This document shows, in pieces, positions 1-10,300 of a DNA stretch of 64,000 nucleotides (positions within the stretch are counted from its first letter, which is position 1; every line of letters starts with the position of its first letter). The notes under the pieces are model-generated. The model saw nothing but the letters and a program-made list of their open reading frames with translations. It was not told the origin of the DNA and made no database searches. Source of the stretch: Balneolaceae bacterium (GTDB lineage Bacteria; Bacteroidota; Rhodothermia; Balneolales; Balneolaceae); NCBI GenBank assembly GCA_017643365.1, contig JAEPNO010000001.1:124001-188000 (forward strand), written 5' to 3'. A program made the position numbers and the translations under genes.

Positions 1-1
1 C

Positions 2-580
2 AAGAGAAATGCTATCACCGATCTGGAATCATCACTGCTTACCAGCGTGTATCTCGAATATTACGGCGATAACACCATTAGTTCGAAATTAAGAGCCGAA
101 TATGGCATCGCGGATGATCTTCAATCGCACGAATACACTGTGTTAGATTCCCTCGCTGTGGGCGATTGGGCTATATATTTTCTGTCTGATCCTTCGATTA
201 AAGAGCGATTTCCTCTAACCTTGATAGCAAAAGCACAAAATCTAAATTGGACCGATGCACTCTTCGAACCCCAAATTGTAGATGGCTTTTGGATTGCATC
301 CGGCTATCACGAACAGACACAGTTTAACCCCGATCGAGGCTGGACCAAAGCCAAACAGCATGCGCTTAAAAACCTCTCCGAGTATCTGAACACCAAAGTT
401 CAATCGTTGCAGCGAACCTACAACAACGACTTTTCATCGGTGCATTATGTCACCTCGAAGCACGTGTTCAATTCCATCGGCGTAATCGATCGAGCCCACA
501 TCGGTAAAAACTATCATGTGTTAATTATGATTCGGGAAAGTGATATCATCCGAGTTGATGAACCACCCAAGAGCCAATAA
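2..580 (+). CDS. Partial hypothetical protein, possibly LPP20/FlgT-like
   Basis: The frame is open to the left edge, so the 5' end lies outside the window; a GTG at 47 is possible but nothing supports it as the real start. About 190 residues are visible. The segment with GFWIASGYHE followed by an alternating A..A..L helix (WTKAKQHALKNLSEYLN) and ending in a strand-like YHVLIMIR resembles LPP20-type lipoprotein domains, in which a helix is followed by a strand pair. This is a weak resemblance and no catalytic motif is visible. The 3' end overlaps the gluconokinase start by 23 bp. The function is unknown. Confidence 0.55.
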   Translation, partial: KRNAITDLESSLLTSVYLEYYGDNTISSKLRAEYGIADDLQSHEYTVLDSLAVGDWAIYFLSDPSIKERFPLTLIAKAQNLNWTDALFEPQIVDGFWIASGYHEQTQFNPDRGWTKAKQHALKNLSEYLNTKVQSLQRTYNNDFSSVHYVTSKHVFNSIGVIDRAHIGKNYHVLIMIRESDIIRVDEPPKSQ

Positions 581-1070
581 CATCCCCGATCAACCGCGCA
601 TCATTGTACTTGGTGTAAGCGGATCGGGAAAGAGCACCGTCGCTTCTCTACTTTCTCAACATTTGAATGTGCCTTTTATCGAGGCCGATGACTTCCATCC
701 CGAGGCGAACATCAACAAAATGAAAAGCGGAATTCCGCTCAACGATTCCGATCGTGAACCGTGGCTCAAAGCGTTGAATCAGCATATGAAGGACACTTCG
801 AGTACAGGCTTCGTAATGGCTTGCTCTGCCCTAAAAGAATCTTACCGCGAAATATTGATGGATGATATACCTTCTTTTCATTGGGTGTATTTGGATGGAA
901 ATTTCGAGCAAATTCATCACCGAATGCAGCAACGTTCCCATTTCATGAAACCCGAAATGTTGCAGAGCCAATTCGATGCCTTGGAAATCCCCGAATATGG
1001 AATTCATTGCTCAATTGATTATCCTCCCGAGGAAATTGTGAACCAAATTTTGAATCAACTAAGTGAGTAA
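558..1070 (+). CDS. gntK: Gluconokinase
   Basis: Phosphorylates D-gluconate to 6-phosphogluconate in the cytoplasm. The P-loop GVSGSGKST lies near the N-terminus, followed by the gluconokinase signature EADDFHPEANINKMKSGIPL and NDSDREPWL, and by CSALKESYRE, all typical of the thermoresistant GntK family. At 170 residues the length is normal. I chose ATG 558; a GTG at 540 is in frame, but it would add six unconserved residues. It overlaps the upstream gene by 23 bp and gnd by 8 bp, so it is translated as part of a tight operon with the next two genes, which supply 6-phosphogluconate oxidation and gluconate uptake. Confidence 0.93.
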   Translation: MNHPRANNIPDQPRIIVLGVSGSGKSTVASLLSQHLNVPFIEADDFHPEANINKMKSGIPLNDSDREPWLKALNQHMKDTSSTGFVMACSALKESYREILMDDIPSFHWVYLDGNFEQIHHRMQQRSHFMKPEMLQSQFDALEIPEYGIHCSIDYPPEEIVNQILNQLSE

Positions 1071-2460
1071 TCGACAATCGGAAATCGGGGTTTTGGGTTT
1101 AGGCGTGATGGGCGCCGCTCTTACTTTAAATCTTGCCGATCAATCTTTTAGAATAGCGGTGTACAACAGAGACAGCGGACGAGAAATAGGCACCGTTTCT
1201 AATTTCCTAGCTGGCAACGCTTCGCAAACTAACATTCTGGGTTTTACCGATCTCAAAGACTTCGTTTCAAATTTGGAACGACCCAGAAAAATCATTGTGA
1301 TGATTTCAGCTTCGGCGGTGGATGCGGTTCTCGCTGATCTCCTGCCCCTACTCGATGCCGATGACATCATCCTCGATGCCGGAAATTCCCATTTCAAAGA
1401 AACGGAAACGCGACAAGCACTCTGCTCGAAATCAAAGATCGAGTTTATCGGGTGCGGTGTTTCGGGTGGAGAACGCGGAGCACGATTCGGTCCTTCGATT
1501 ATACCCGGGGGCTCACCAATAGCTTTTTCTGCCGTTGAACCTTACCTGAAATCCATTGCTGCAAAAGATAAAAACGGTTCGCCTTGCATGAGTTATGTGG
1601 GCAAAGGTAGCGCTGGACATTTTGTGAAAATGGTGCACAACGGCATCGAATATGTGGAGATGCAATTGCTGGCTGAGTTGTATCAGTTGTTGAGAGGTTC
1701 TTGGTCGAATGAGCGGATTTCTGAGCTTTTGGAAAGCTGGAACGGTGGCGAGCTACACAGCTATTTACTGGAAATCACTTCGAACATTCTGATAAAAAAA
1801 GAAGGCGACAGCTATTTGTTAGATCAAATTTTAGATAAAGCAGGAAACAAAGGAACAGGAAGCTGGAGCAGTATTTCTGCACTGGAATTGGGCTCAGACA
1901 ACTCCATGATGAGCGCCGCGGTCTTTGCCCGGTATTTATCTTCCCAAAAAGAAACTCGAGTTCGTTTAAATCTACCAAATCGTGAAAAGAGTGATTCCGA
2001 GATTGAAATTCCATCGTTGAAAAACGCTTACGATGCTGCACGTCGGCTGAATCACCTCCAAGGTTTTGAGCTCATTCGCTTGGCCTCTAATGAATTTAGT
2101 TGGGACATCAATTTCAGTGAATTGGCGAGAATTTGGACCAATGGATGCATCATCCGATCCGCCTTGATGGAAGAAGTATCCGAGAGATTCAAAACGGCAC
2201 CTTCGTTATTAGAAGACAAGGAATACATTTCAGAATTGGGCGATCTGGAAAATGCGTTGTCTGAATCGGTGCAGGATTTTGTCCAACATCGAATTGCTTC
2301 TCCGGCATTTTCATCGTCGTGGAATTACTGGATTGGTCTGACCACTGCCAACGGTTCGGCAAATCTAATCCAGGCCCAACGCGATTATTTTGGGGCACAT
2401 ACTTATCAACGTGTGGATGATCCGAACGGAGCCGCACATCATACAAACTGGGAAGAATAA
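1063..2460 (+). CDS. gnd: 6-phosphogluconate dehydrogenase, decarboxylating
   Basis: Oxidatively decarboxylates 6-phosphogluconate to ribulose 5-phosphate with NAD(P)+. The N-terminal Rossmann motif is GVLGLGVMG, the substrate signature is GCGVSGGERGARFGPS, and the catalytic Lys and His sit in GHFVKMVHNGIEY. The C-terminal tail NLIQAQRDYFGAHTYQR is the conserved substrate-closing tail. At 465 residues it matches the long (E. coli-type) family. The start is GTG 1063, overlapping the end of gntK by 8 bp; the stop shares one base with the gntP start (TAATG). Neighbouring kinase and permease genes make gluconate the likely external substrate. Confidence 0.95.
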   Translation: MSNRQSEIGVLGLGVMGAALTLNLADQSFRIAVYNRDSGREIGTVSNFLAGNASQTNILGFTDLKDFVSNLERPRKIIVMISASAVDAVLADLLPLLDADDIILDAGNSHFKETETRQALCSKSKIEFIGCGVSGGERGARFGPSIIPGGSPIAFSAVEPYLKSIAAKDKNGSPCMSYVGKGSAGHFVKMVHNGIEYVEMQLLAELYQLLRGSWSNERISELLESWNGGELHSYLLEITSNILIKKEGDSYLLDQILDKAGNKGTGSWSSISALELGSDNSMMSAAVFARYLSSQKETRVRLNLPNREKSDSEIEIPSLKNAYDAARRLNHLQGFELIRLASNEFSWDINFSELARIWTNGCIIRSALMEEVSERFKTAPSLLEDKEYISELGDLENALSESVQDFVQHRIASPAFSSSWNYWIGLTTANGSANLIQAQRDYFGAHTYQRVDDPNGAAHHTNWEE

Positions 2461-3797
2461 TGCTTGATTTGGGCTTATTGGGCGCGGTTGTCGCCGGAAT
2501 TGTAATTCTATTGGTACTGATTCTTCGGTTCAAAATTCAGGCCTTTATCAGCTTATTAATCTCGAGTATTTTGGTGGGATTATTGGCCGGTTTATCTCCC
2601 ACCGAAGTTATTGCCACTATTCAGGAAGGCATGGGCAGCACGCTCGGCTTTGTAGCTACCGTTGTGGGTTTGGGAGCCATGTTCGGCGCCATTTTAGAAC
2701 ACTCGGGCGGAGCGGAATCCCTTGCCAAATCGCTCATCGCAAAGTTCGGTGAAGACCGCGCTCCCTGGGCATTAATGATCACCGGTTTGGTAGTGGCCAT
2801 TCCTGTTTTCTTTGATGTCGCCTTCATCATTTTGGTTCCCATTGTGTACGCCTTGCAACGCAAAACGGGCAAATCGCTGTTGTTTTACGCCTTTCCCCTG
2901 CTTGCAGGATTGGGAGCCGCTCACGTGTTCATCCCGCCTACGCCGGGTCCCGTTGCCGTGGCCGATATTCTAAATGCTGATTTGGGCTGGGTGATTTTAT
3001 TCGGAATTATCGCAAGTTTACCGGCGGCTATAGTGGGCGGACCGATTTTCACTTCCTACCTCATCAAAAGAATGGATGTTGCCGCTCCTGAAATGATCGA
3101 CGAACCCGAAGAACAAACTCTCCCATCCTTCGGTTTGATTGCCTTGATCATCGGAAGTCCGATTTTCCTGATTGTTGCCAACACGCTATTGAATAGTCCG
3201 GCTATGTCATCCATCTCCGGGTTGGATGGCATTAGATTTGTGTTTCAGCTGATTGGTCACCCTTTTACGGCTTTGATCATTGCCAACTTAATCGCCTGGC
3301 TGGTGCTTGGACTCAAACGCGGGTCTTCGAAAGAAACCCTACTCGATATCATGACTAAGTCGATGGGTCCGGCTGGGATCATCATCCTGCTGACGGGCGC
3401 GGGCGGTGTGTTTAAGCAAATGCTGGTGAACACCGGAGCCGGCGAGATGATGGCTACTTTCTTTGCCGACAAAGGCCTGGGCATCCTCTTCTTCGCCTAC
3501 ATTTCTGCCATTTTGATTCGCGTGTTGCAAGGTTCCGCTACCGTTGCCATGATCACCGCTGCCGGATTAGTGGCGCCTGTGCTGGTTGGAACGACATCGA
3601 TTGAAGCCTCGCTCGTGGTTATTGCCATTGCGGCCGGAGCTACCATCCTTTCGCACGTAAACGATAGCGGTTTCTGGCTGGTGAGCAAATATCTGGGCCT
3701 GAGTGAGGTGCAAACCCTAAAGAGCTGGTCGGTGGCTACCACTTTGATTTCCATCACCGGATTTTTGATGGTTTTGGTGATGAGTGTTTTTGTTTGA
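2460..3797 (+). CDS. gntP: GntP-family gluconate permease
   Basis: A polytopic inner-membrane protein of 445 residues with about a dozen hydrophobic segments. Family hallmarks include the N-terminal GLGAMFGAILEHSGGAESLA, PVFFDVAFIILVPIVYAL, the HVFIPPTPGPVAVA loop and the C-terminal HVNDSGFW segment. GntP permeases import gluconate or related sugar acids, probably with protons. Its start codon overlaps the gnd stop by one base, so it is the last gene of the gntK-gnd-gntP operon. No transcriptional regulator of the usual GntR/LacI type is adjacent in the visible sequence. Exact substrate is inferred from the operon. Confidence 0.93.
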   Translation: MLDLGLLGAVVAGIVILLVLILRFKIQAFISLLISSILVGLLAGLSPTEVIATIQEGMGSTLGFVATVVGLGAMFGAILEHSGGAESLAKSLIAKFGEDRAPWALMITGLVVAIPVFFDVAFIILVPIVYALQRKTGKSLLFYAFPLLAGLGAAHVFIPPTPGPVAVADILNADLGWVILFGIIASLPAAIVGGPIFTSYLIKRMDVAAPEMIDEPEEQTLPSFGLIALIIGSPIFLIVANTLLNSPAMSSISGLDGIRFVFQLIGHPFTALIIANLIAWLVLGLKRGSSKETLLDIMTKSMGPAGIIILLTGAGGVFKQMLVNTGAGEMMATFFADKGLGILFFAYISAILIRVLQGSATVAMITAAGLVAPVLVGTTSIEASLVVIAIAAGATILSHVNDSGFWLVSKYLGLSEVQTLKSWSVATTLISITGFLMVLVMSVFV

Positions 3798-4275
3798 TTA
3801 AGGGAAAAGGCAAAAGTGAAAAGTGAAAAGGGATTCGTTATTCGAAATTCATCTCGTCGTTCGTCATCCGTCGTAAATCGTTCGTCATAAAACGTGAAAC
3901 GGGAAATGTGAAACGGTAGCCTTTTGCTTTTTCACTTTTCACTTTTGCCCCACTCCCCAATGCCACAAAGGAATGAAAATTACTTTCCAATGATTATTAC
4001 AATTGGAGTTTAGTCTTCACATTCCTTTTTAAACCTATTCATCTTAGCGCATTGAAAACATCTATTTCCCCTCGTTACGTAGTACCAGTCCTTAATGCGA
4101 ACATGGAGCCTGCCGGTAATGGCAGGTTCTGCTCCAACTCCCCCACTTAGTGCAATCCCCACTTGTAACCAATGCTATATAATATCTATACTCTTTTTAC
4201 TTCTATTTGAGCACGGTGCATGTTATTCTAAGTCGGGTGGCGAATAATAATAACGTTTAAGGCAGACCAGGTTTA
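3798..4275. other. Gene-free gap with long inverted repeat and small hairpin
   Basis: No plausible gene is visible. The first 150 bases hold a 21-bp inverted repeat rich in GTGAAAA units (3809-3829 and 3929-3949) enclosing short tandem-like words (TCGTTCGTC, GTGAAACGG). A small stem-loop CCTGCC/GGCAGG lies at 4109-4126. The rest is AT-rich and leads into the GNAT gene. Confidence 0.6.
3809..3949. repeat. 21-bp inverted repeat enclosing about 99 bases
   Basis: The left arm GGCAAAAGTGAAAAGTGAAA(A) at 3809-3829 is exactly complementary to the right arm at 3929-3949. The arms are themselves made of a 7-bp word (AGTGAAA). It follows the gntP stop by 11 bases. It could form a long stem-loop in the operon's 3' end or be a dispersed repeat; it lacks a clean terminator T-run. 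Confidence 0.75.
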
Positions 4276-4755
4276 ATGAAAATATCAGAAAACGCAGTGG
4301 AGATATTAAATTACAATGACAATTATAAGGAGGACTTAAAACGACTGACACTTGAATGGTTAGAAAAAGGTTTTATAGTAGAACCCGAAGATTTAAAATT
4401 TATTGAAAACCCGACTAATTATGTGATTGATAATGGTGGGTTTATTTTTTTAGCCCGAAGAAATAATGAAATTGTTGGAACAGTTTCACTTTTCAAAGTC
4501 GAAAACAATAAATATGAATTAGCAAAACTAGCAGTTACAGAAAAATATCAAGGACTTAAACTAGGTAAAAGACTGATGCATGTTGCAATAGATAAATGTA
4601 TAGAAATTGCGGCTGAGCAAGTAATTCTTTACACAACGAAAAAACTAGAAGCAGCATATAATTTATATGTACGCCTTGGTTTTGTGGAAATAAAAGAAGA
4701 AAAACCAAAGTATATTGACGCAGATGTAATCATGGAATTGGACTTAACCAAATAG
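4276..4755 (+). CDS. GNAT-family N-acetyltransferase
   Basis: 159 residues forming one GNAT domain, which transfers the acetyl group of acetyl-CoA to an amine. The acetyl-CoA binding motif A is visible as LAVTEKYQGLKLGKRLM (Q-G-x-x-L-G spacing), and the C-terminal segment AYNLYVRLGFVEI is the usual beta6-alpha4 end. The substrate cannot be read from the sequence. Base composition is visibly more AT-rich than the gnt operon, and with the following small gene it looks like a recently acquired pair. The gene stands alone; about 100 bp separate it from the next start. Confidence 0.85.
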   Translation: MKISENAVEILNYNDNYKEDLKRLTLEWLEKGFIVEPEDLKFIENPTNYVIDNGGFIFLARRNNEIVGTVSLFKVENNKYELAKLAVTEKYQGLKLGKRLMHVAIDKCIEIAAEQVILYTTKKLEAAYNLYVRLGFVEIKEEKPKYIDADVIMELDLTK

Positions 4756-4856
4756 CTATTCCCCTCACTACCAGACATTAAAAAGCCATTTGTGCCAATT
4801 AACACAACATCTAATATTTTTATTGAGCTAACTGCATATAAAATTACCTTCCTTCC

Positions 4857-5243
4857 ATGACAAAAATAGTATCTAGTCCTGATTGCGGGAATTCCCCAAA
4901 AATGGAGTTTTTAAAAGCCTTCAATATTGCTTTTGCAAAAGGTGACGTCGAGTTTATTACACAAAGCGTAAGTGATGATATTGTTTGGGATATTATTGGA
5001 GACAAGAAGATTGTGGGAAAAGAGCGCTTTACCGAAGAATTGGAAAGGATGAAAAACGTGCAAACGTCCGAGTTGATAATTCATCAAGTGCTATCCCACG
5101 GAAAAGAAGGTGCCGTAAACGGAATTATGAAAATGCTGGATGGCAGGCAATATGCTTTTTCAGACTTCTATCGATTTACAGGAGCAAAAGGCGCCAAAAT
5201 AAAGTCGATTACTTCTTACGTGATTGGGGTTAAGCCGATCTAG
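4857..5243 (+). CDS. SnoaL/NTF2-like domain protein
   Basis: 128 residues. FNIAFAKGDVEFITQSVSDDIVWDIIG followed by KKIVGKERFTEELERM is the classic opening of a SnoaL-like cone fold, and SDFYRFTGAKGAKIKSITSYVIG is its closing beta-sheet. Members are small ketosteroid-isomerase-like or ligand-binding proteins; no catalytic residues allow a specific reaction to be named. Starts at ATG 4857. It converges on atpC, with the shared stem-loop at 5260-5285 between them. Confidence 0.8.
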   Translation: MTKIVSSPDCGNSPKMEFLKAFNIAFAKGDVEFITQSVSDDIVWDIIGDKKIVGKERFTEELERMKNVQTSELIIHQVLSHGKEGAVNGIMKMLDGRQYAFSDFYRFTGAKGAKIKSITSYVIGVKPI

Positions 5244-5255
5244 AAAATCTAGAAT

Positions 5256-5285
5256 AAAAAAAGCCGATGCGTTAACATCGGCTTT
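5256..5285 (-). terminator. Intrinsic terminator of atpDC (possibly bidirectional)
   Basis: A perfect 10-bp stem AAAGCCGATG (5260-5269) with CATCGGCTTT (5276-5285) and a 6-base loop. Read on the minus strand, the stem is followed by a run of T, as expected for termination after atpC. It may also stop transcription of the convergent SnoaL-like gene. Confidence 0.85.
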
Positions 5286-5310
5286 CGAATTTTGTAATAA
5301 GTCGTAGATA

Positions 5311-5568
5311 CTAATCAGTTACTACTGATTCGGCGAGTAGCGTAAGTTTGTTGTTGGCTACTTCTACAAAACCGCGAGAGATGGTTACATTAATCTCTTC
5401 GCTGCCTTGACGAATTAACACATTTCCTTTTTCGAGGGCTGAAACAATAGGTGCGTGATTCGCTTTTACTTCAAAGCTACCCATCACCCCCGGCATTTGC
5501 ACACCGGTTACCTCGCCTTCAAACAAAGAGCCGTTCGGAGTTAATATTTGTGCCTGGAAACTTGCCAT
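5311..5568 (-). CDS. atpC: F1Fo ATP synthase epsilon subunit, short form
   Basis: 85 residues corresponding to the N-terminal beta-sandwich of epsilon (FQAQILTPNGSLFEGEVTGVQMPGVMGSFEV, then NHAPIVSALEKG). This domain joins the gamma rotor to the c-ring. The C-terminal two-helix domain, which inhibits ATP hydrolysis in many bacteria, is absent; short forms like this are common in Bacteroidota-type genomes. It follows atpD by 11 bp on the same strand and ends before a strong terminator. Confidence 0.95.
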   Translation of the reverse strand: MASFQAQILTPNGSLFEGEVTGVQMPGVMGSFEVKANHAPIVSALEKGNVLIRQGSEEINVTISRGFVEVANNKLTLLAESVVTD

Positions 5569-5579
5569 GCTTTCGCTCC

Positions 5580-7079
<1,500 letters not shown>

Positions 7080-7100
7080 CTAACTGCGATTAGATTAAAA

Positions 7101-7117
7101 ATTTTGAGTCTCAAAAT
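7101..7117. promoter_or_regulatory. 17-bp perfect palindrome in the atpD leader
   Basis: ATTTTGAG-T-CTCAAAAT is a perfect inverted repeat with a one-base centre, 25 bp before the atpD start codon. The position and symmetry suggest a dimeric regulator site or an mRNA hairpin; no regulator can be assigned. Confidence 0.4.
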
Positions 7118-7251
7118 GAATGTAAATTGCAAAGCTGCAAAGGCTGGTTAAGATAGGGAGAACTATAAAGAGTGGCAATGCTTTTTATATACATTCGTAG
7201 CAATAAATGAGAGTATTATTTTCGGGTAAGTGCAACATATCCGATCGGCCA

Positions 7252-7259
7252 TTATCTTT
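7252..7259 (+). promoter_or_regulatory. Possible -7 element (TATCTTTA)
   Basis: TATCTTTA resembles the Bacteroidota -7 element TAnnTTTG and lies about 60 bp before the secreted-protein gene. The same octamer occurs before merC (29695-29702). No clear upstream TTTG element is visible at the expected distance here, so this is tentative. Confidence 0.3.
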
Positions 7260-7319
7260 ATAATTCAATCACAAATTAGTTTATACTTACAGCTATTTGT
7301 TTAACGCCACTACAATTTT

Positions 7320-10300
7320 ATGACTTATAAATTTTTGATTTTTGCTTTATTTATTGTTTTCCCTTCGCTTGCATTTGCACAAATTAATGAATCGGATCCC
7401 TTTTTTAGGAATTACATACTTGGTCAAAATTCCGAAATTATTACGCTAAATGGTGGATCAGATACGGCAACAGTGAGAGTATTCGACTCTCCGGGCGATA
7501 TTTCAACCGATGGATTATCACTAATGAAGAGTATCGTAATTGAAGCACCTTGGGGTATTTCTGGTGATTCTACCGGAACAAATGTAGACCTCTTAACTGC
7601 AGATTTTAATTCTGATGGCGTAGACGACTTTGTTGGAGCCTGGCAAGGTCCTGATAGTACCGTAACGCTGTATTTCGCCGAATTTAATCCAATTACTTTC
7701 GATTTTGAGTCAACATCCCCACTTTCAGTGCAATCATTAGGGTTTCCTGCATTAAAAGTTGTAGATGAATTTGAATATAGTAGCATAATTCGGCTCGAAG
7801 TTGCTCAATTTGATGCCGATGCGTCCCCGGAAATTGTACTCGCTTACTGGGCCGATGCGAATGATCCAACCGGTGGCCCCATCCAATTAATTGTGCTGGA
7901 AATTAACGATGCCGGAGAATGGGTTGTAATTGATGATATCGCAGACATTTCACTCACTCCCGAGGTGGAAGATTCCGACACTCCCCTAATCCGCAGTACA
8001 AAATTTGAGATTACTGCTGCAGATTTCAATGCTGATGAAATTGATGAACTGTCACTTCTTAGTGTTTCACCGGGAGTAAATTTCGGTAGTTCCAGCAATT
8101 TCGGATGGCAGCTAAATGCGCACATTTACAAAATTGATGACAATGAACTCTCCCAAGCTGGTAGCTCAAATTCCCCTATTGCTCAAAATACAGGAAACAA
8201 TAATACCTACATTCAGCGCATGGCATTGACCTCCGGAGATTATAATGGAGATGTTAGAGAAGAACTTGGGCTAACGCTCGGTAATGGGTTAACCAATGCT
8301 CAAAACTTTGAAACCGATACGTATTCTCTTCAGGTTGAACCGGATTTTTCCAACGTAACCATTGCGGATGATATCTTTGTGAATAGTATTTCCGGCCAAT
8401 CAGGGTATCCAATGTCGATGACATCCGGAGATATGGATTTCGATGGCATCGATGAAATGCTGGTGTTCTATCGAAACAACATTCGCATTTTTAAACTAGA
8501 CAACAACCTCGTTTTGGATTGGGTTGGTGGCGTCAATTTGGGTTCAACTACTAATCGGGCACAACGTTTCCATCGAACCTTAAGCCTTACCGATCTTGAT
8601 ATCACAAACAGCGATTCGCTACGTTTTGAAGTGGTAAGTATCGACGATACCGGTCTTAAAGTTTGGCAAAACGATACAGTAAACGATCCGGGCTCGGATG
8701 GCATTCATCTTGGCGGGAACAGTGACGCATACGTTGCCGGTAGCCCTTTAACAGCGATTGCCGTTGCAACCGGAGATTTTGATGGAGATGCCGTTCGCTT
8801 AGGCGCTCCAACCGTCCAAACCGTAACCGATATCGTTCAACCATTAGTTATTCTGAATGCCCCTCCCATTCATTTCGATGTGTTTGAAGACCAAATCTTC
8901 GACATCAATAAGTGCTTTAATTTAGAATCCAACGAGAATTGCGAGCACCGTGCGGTTTACGAAAACGCCAGTAGTTCTGAGTTTGAAGTATCTACCCAGG
9001 TTTCTACCGATTGGGGACTTTCAGCATCCGTTTCAAGTAAAGCAGGCGCTATGGTTGGTCCGGTTTCGGGAAGTATTGAGGCTACAATTTCAGGAGCCTA
9101 TGGCGAGGGATTCTCAAAATATAAAGGCACCTCGCAAACCGTTACAGTAAAAGTAACTTCCGATGCCATCGACGACGACCGCATTTACGGCACCGTCTCA
9201 AATTATGATATTTACGAATACCCCATTTTCGCTGATAATGAAATTACTGGCTACGCCATCGTAGTTAATCCTAAATTCATAGGGTTAGAAAGTCTACAGA
9301 ATACCTGGTTTGGCAGTAAAAGCGGAACTGCCCGAGATTACATCAACAATCACGAAGTGGGTAACATACTGTCTTATCCAAGTTCAGCAAGCTTACCATT
9401 TGGCGCCAATTTTTTTGGAAGTGGTGGCTTCGAAGGCGGTGGTGGTGATACTTGGGAATACTCGAATTCATCTACTCAAACCTGGGAATTACGATTTAGC
9501 TCAGAAAGCATCACCCAACGTACAAATAGCTCCTTTTTTGACATTGGTGGTTCAGCCACAGCTACAGGTTCGGTTAATTTTGGAGTAGTGAATGCATCAC
9601 TTTCGGCTACGGTATCGGCAGAGTATGGAGTTGATGAAGTTTCTACGCATACAACAACAGTGAAAGATGAAAGTGCACTTTTGGCTGAATTTGGACCTAT
9701 TGATGGCGCAATTTTAGGCTCAAAAACCTACTCGGTTTCACCTTTTGTGTATTGGGCAGGAAACGGAGCTTTAGTATTAGACTACGCAGTAAATCCGGAC
9801 ATTAGTGCAGGCGTACCCTCGTGGTGGGAAGAACAATATGGAAGTCAACCTGATCTCACATTCATCCTGCCATGGAAATATGATCGGCAAAAAGGACTTG
9901 GAAGTACCAATCCTGAACTTCAGAAAGAAGAAACCAGAGACATTATTTTCTTCCCCAGTAAGCCAACTCCAAACTCAACAGCTGATATTCAAGTTCGGGT
10001 ACAGAATTTCAGCCTAACCGATGCTGTTAATCCAACCGACTTAAGATTGTATGTGGGAGATCCAAGAACCGGTGGCACCCCTATTTTGGATGAAAATAGT
10101 GACAGCGTGTTTGCGGTTCCTTCAATTAATGCTCGCGAAAATGCCATCATAACTATAAAAGGCTGGGATGTGCCGGCAAATGTTGGAAGTGATACCTTCA
10201 TCTACGCACAAATTGATGGTGAGGATGCCATCGCAGAAGTGCACGAAAACAATAACATTGCGTGGACATTACTGAATGAGACTTTGCCTTTAGGCACCTC

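Noticed and set aside
4200-4275. Possible integron attC site before the GNAT gene
   Set aside because: A GTTATT/AATAAC pairing and TAACGTTTAAGGC are visible, but the core GTTRRRY is not matched and no integrase is present.
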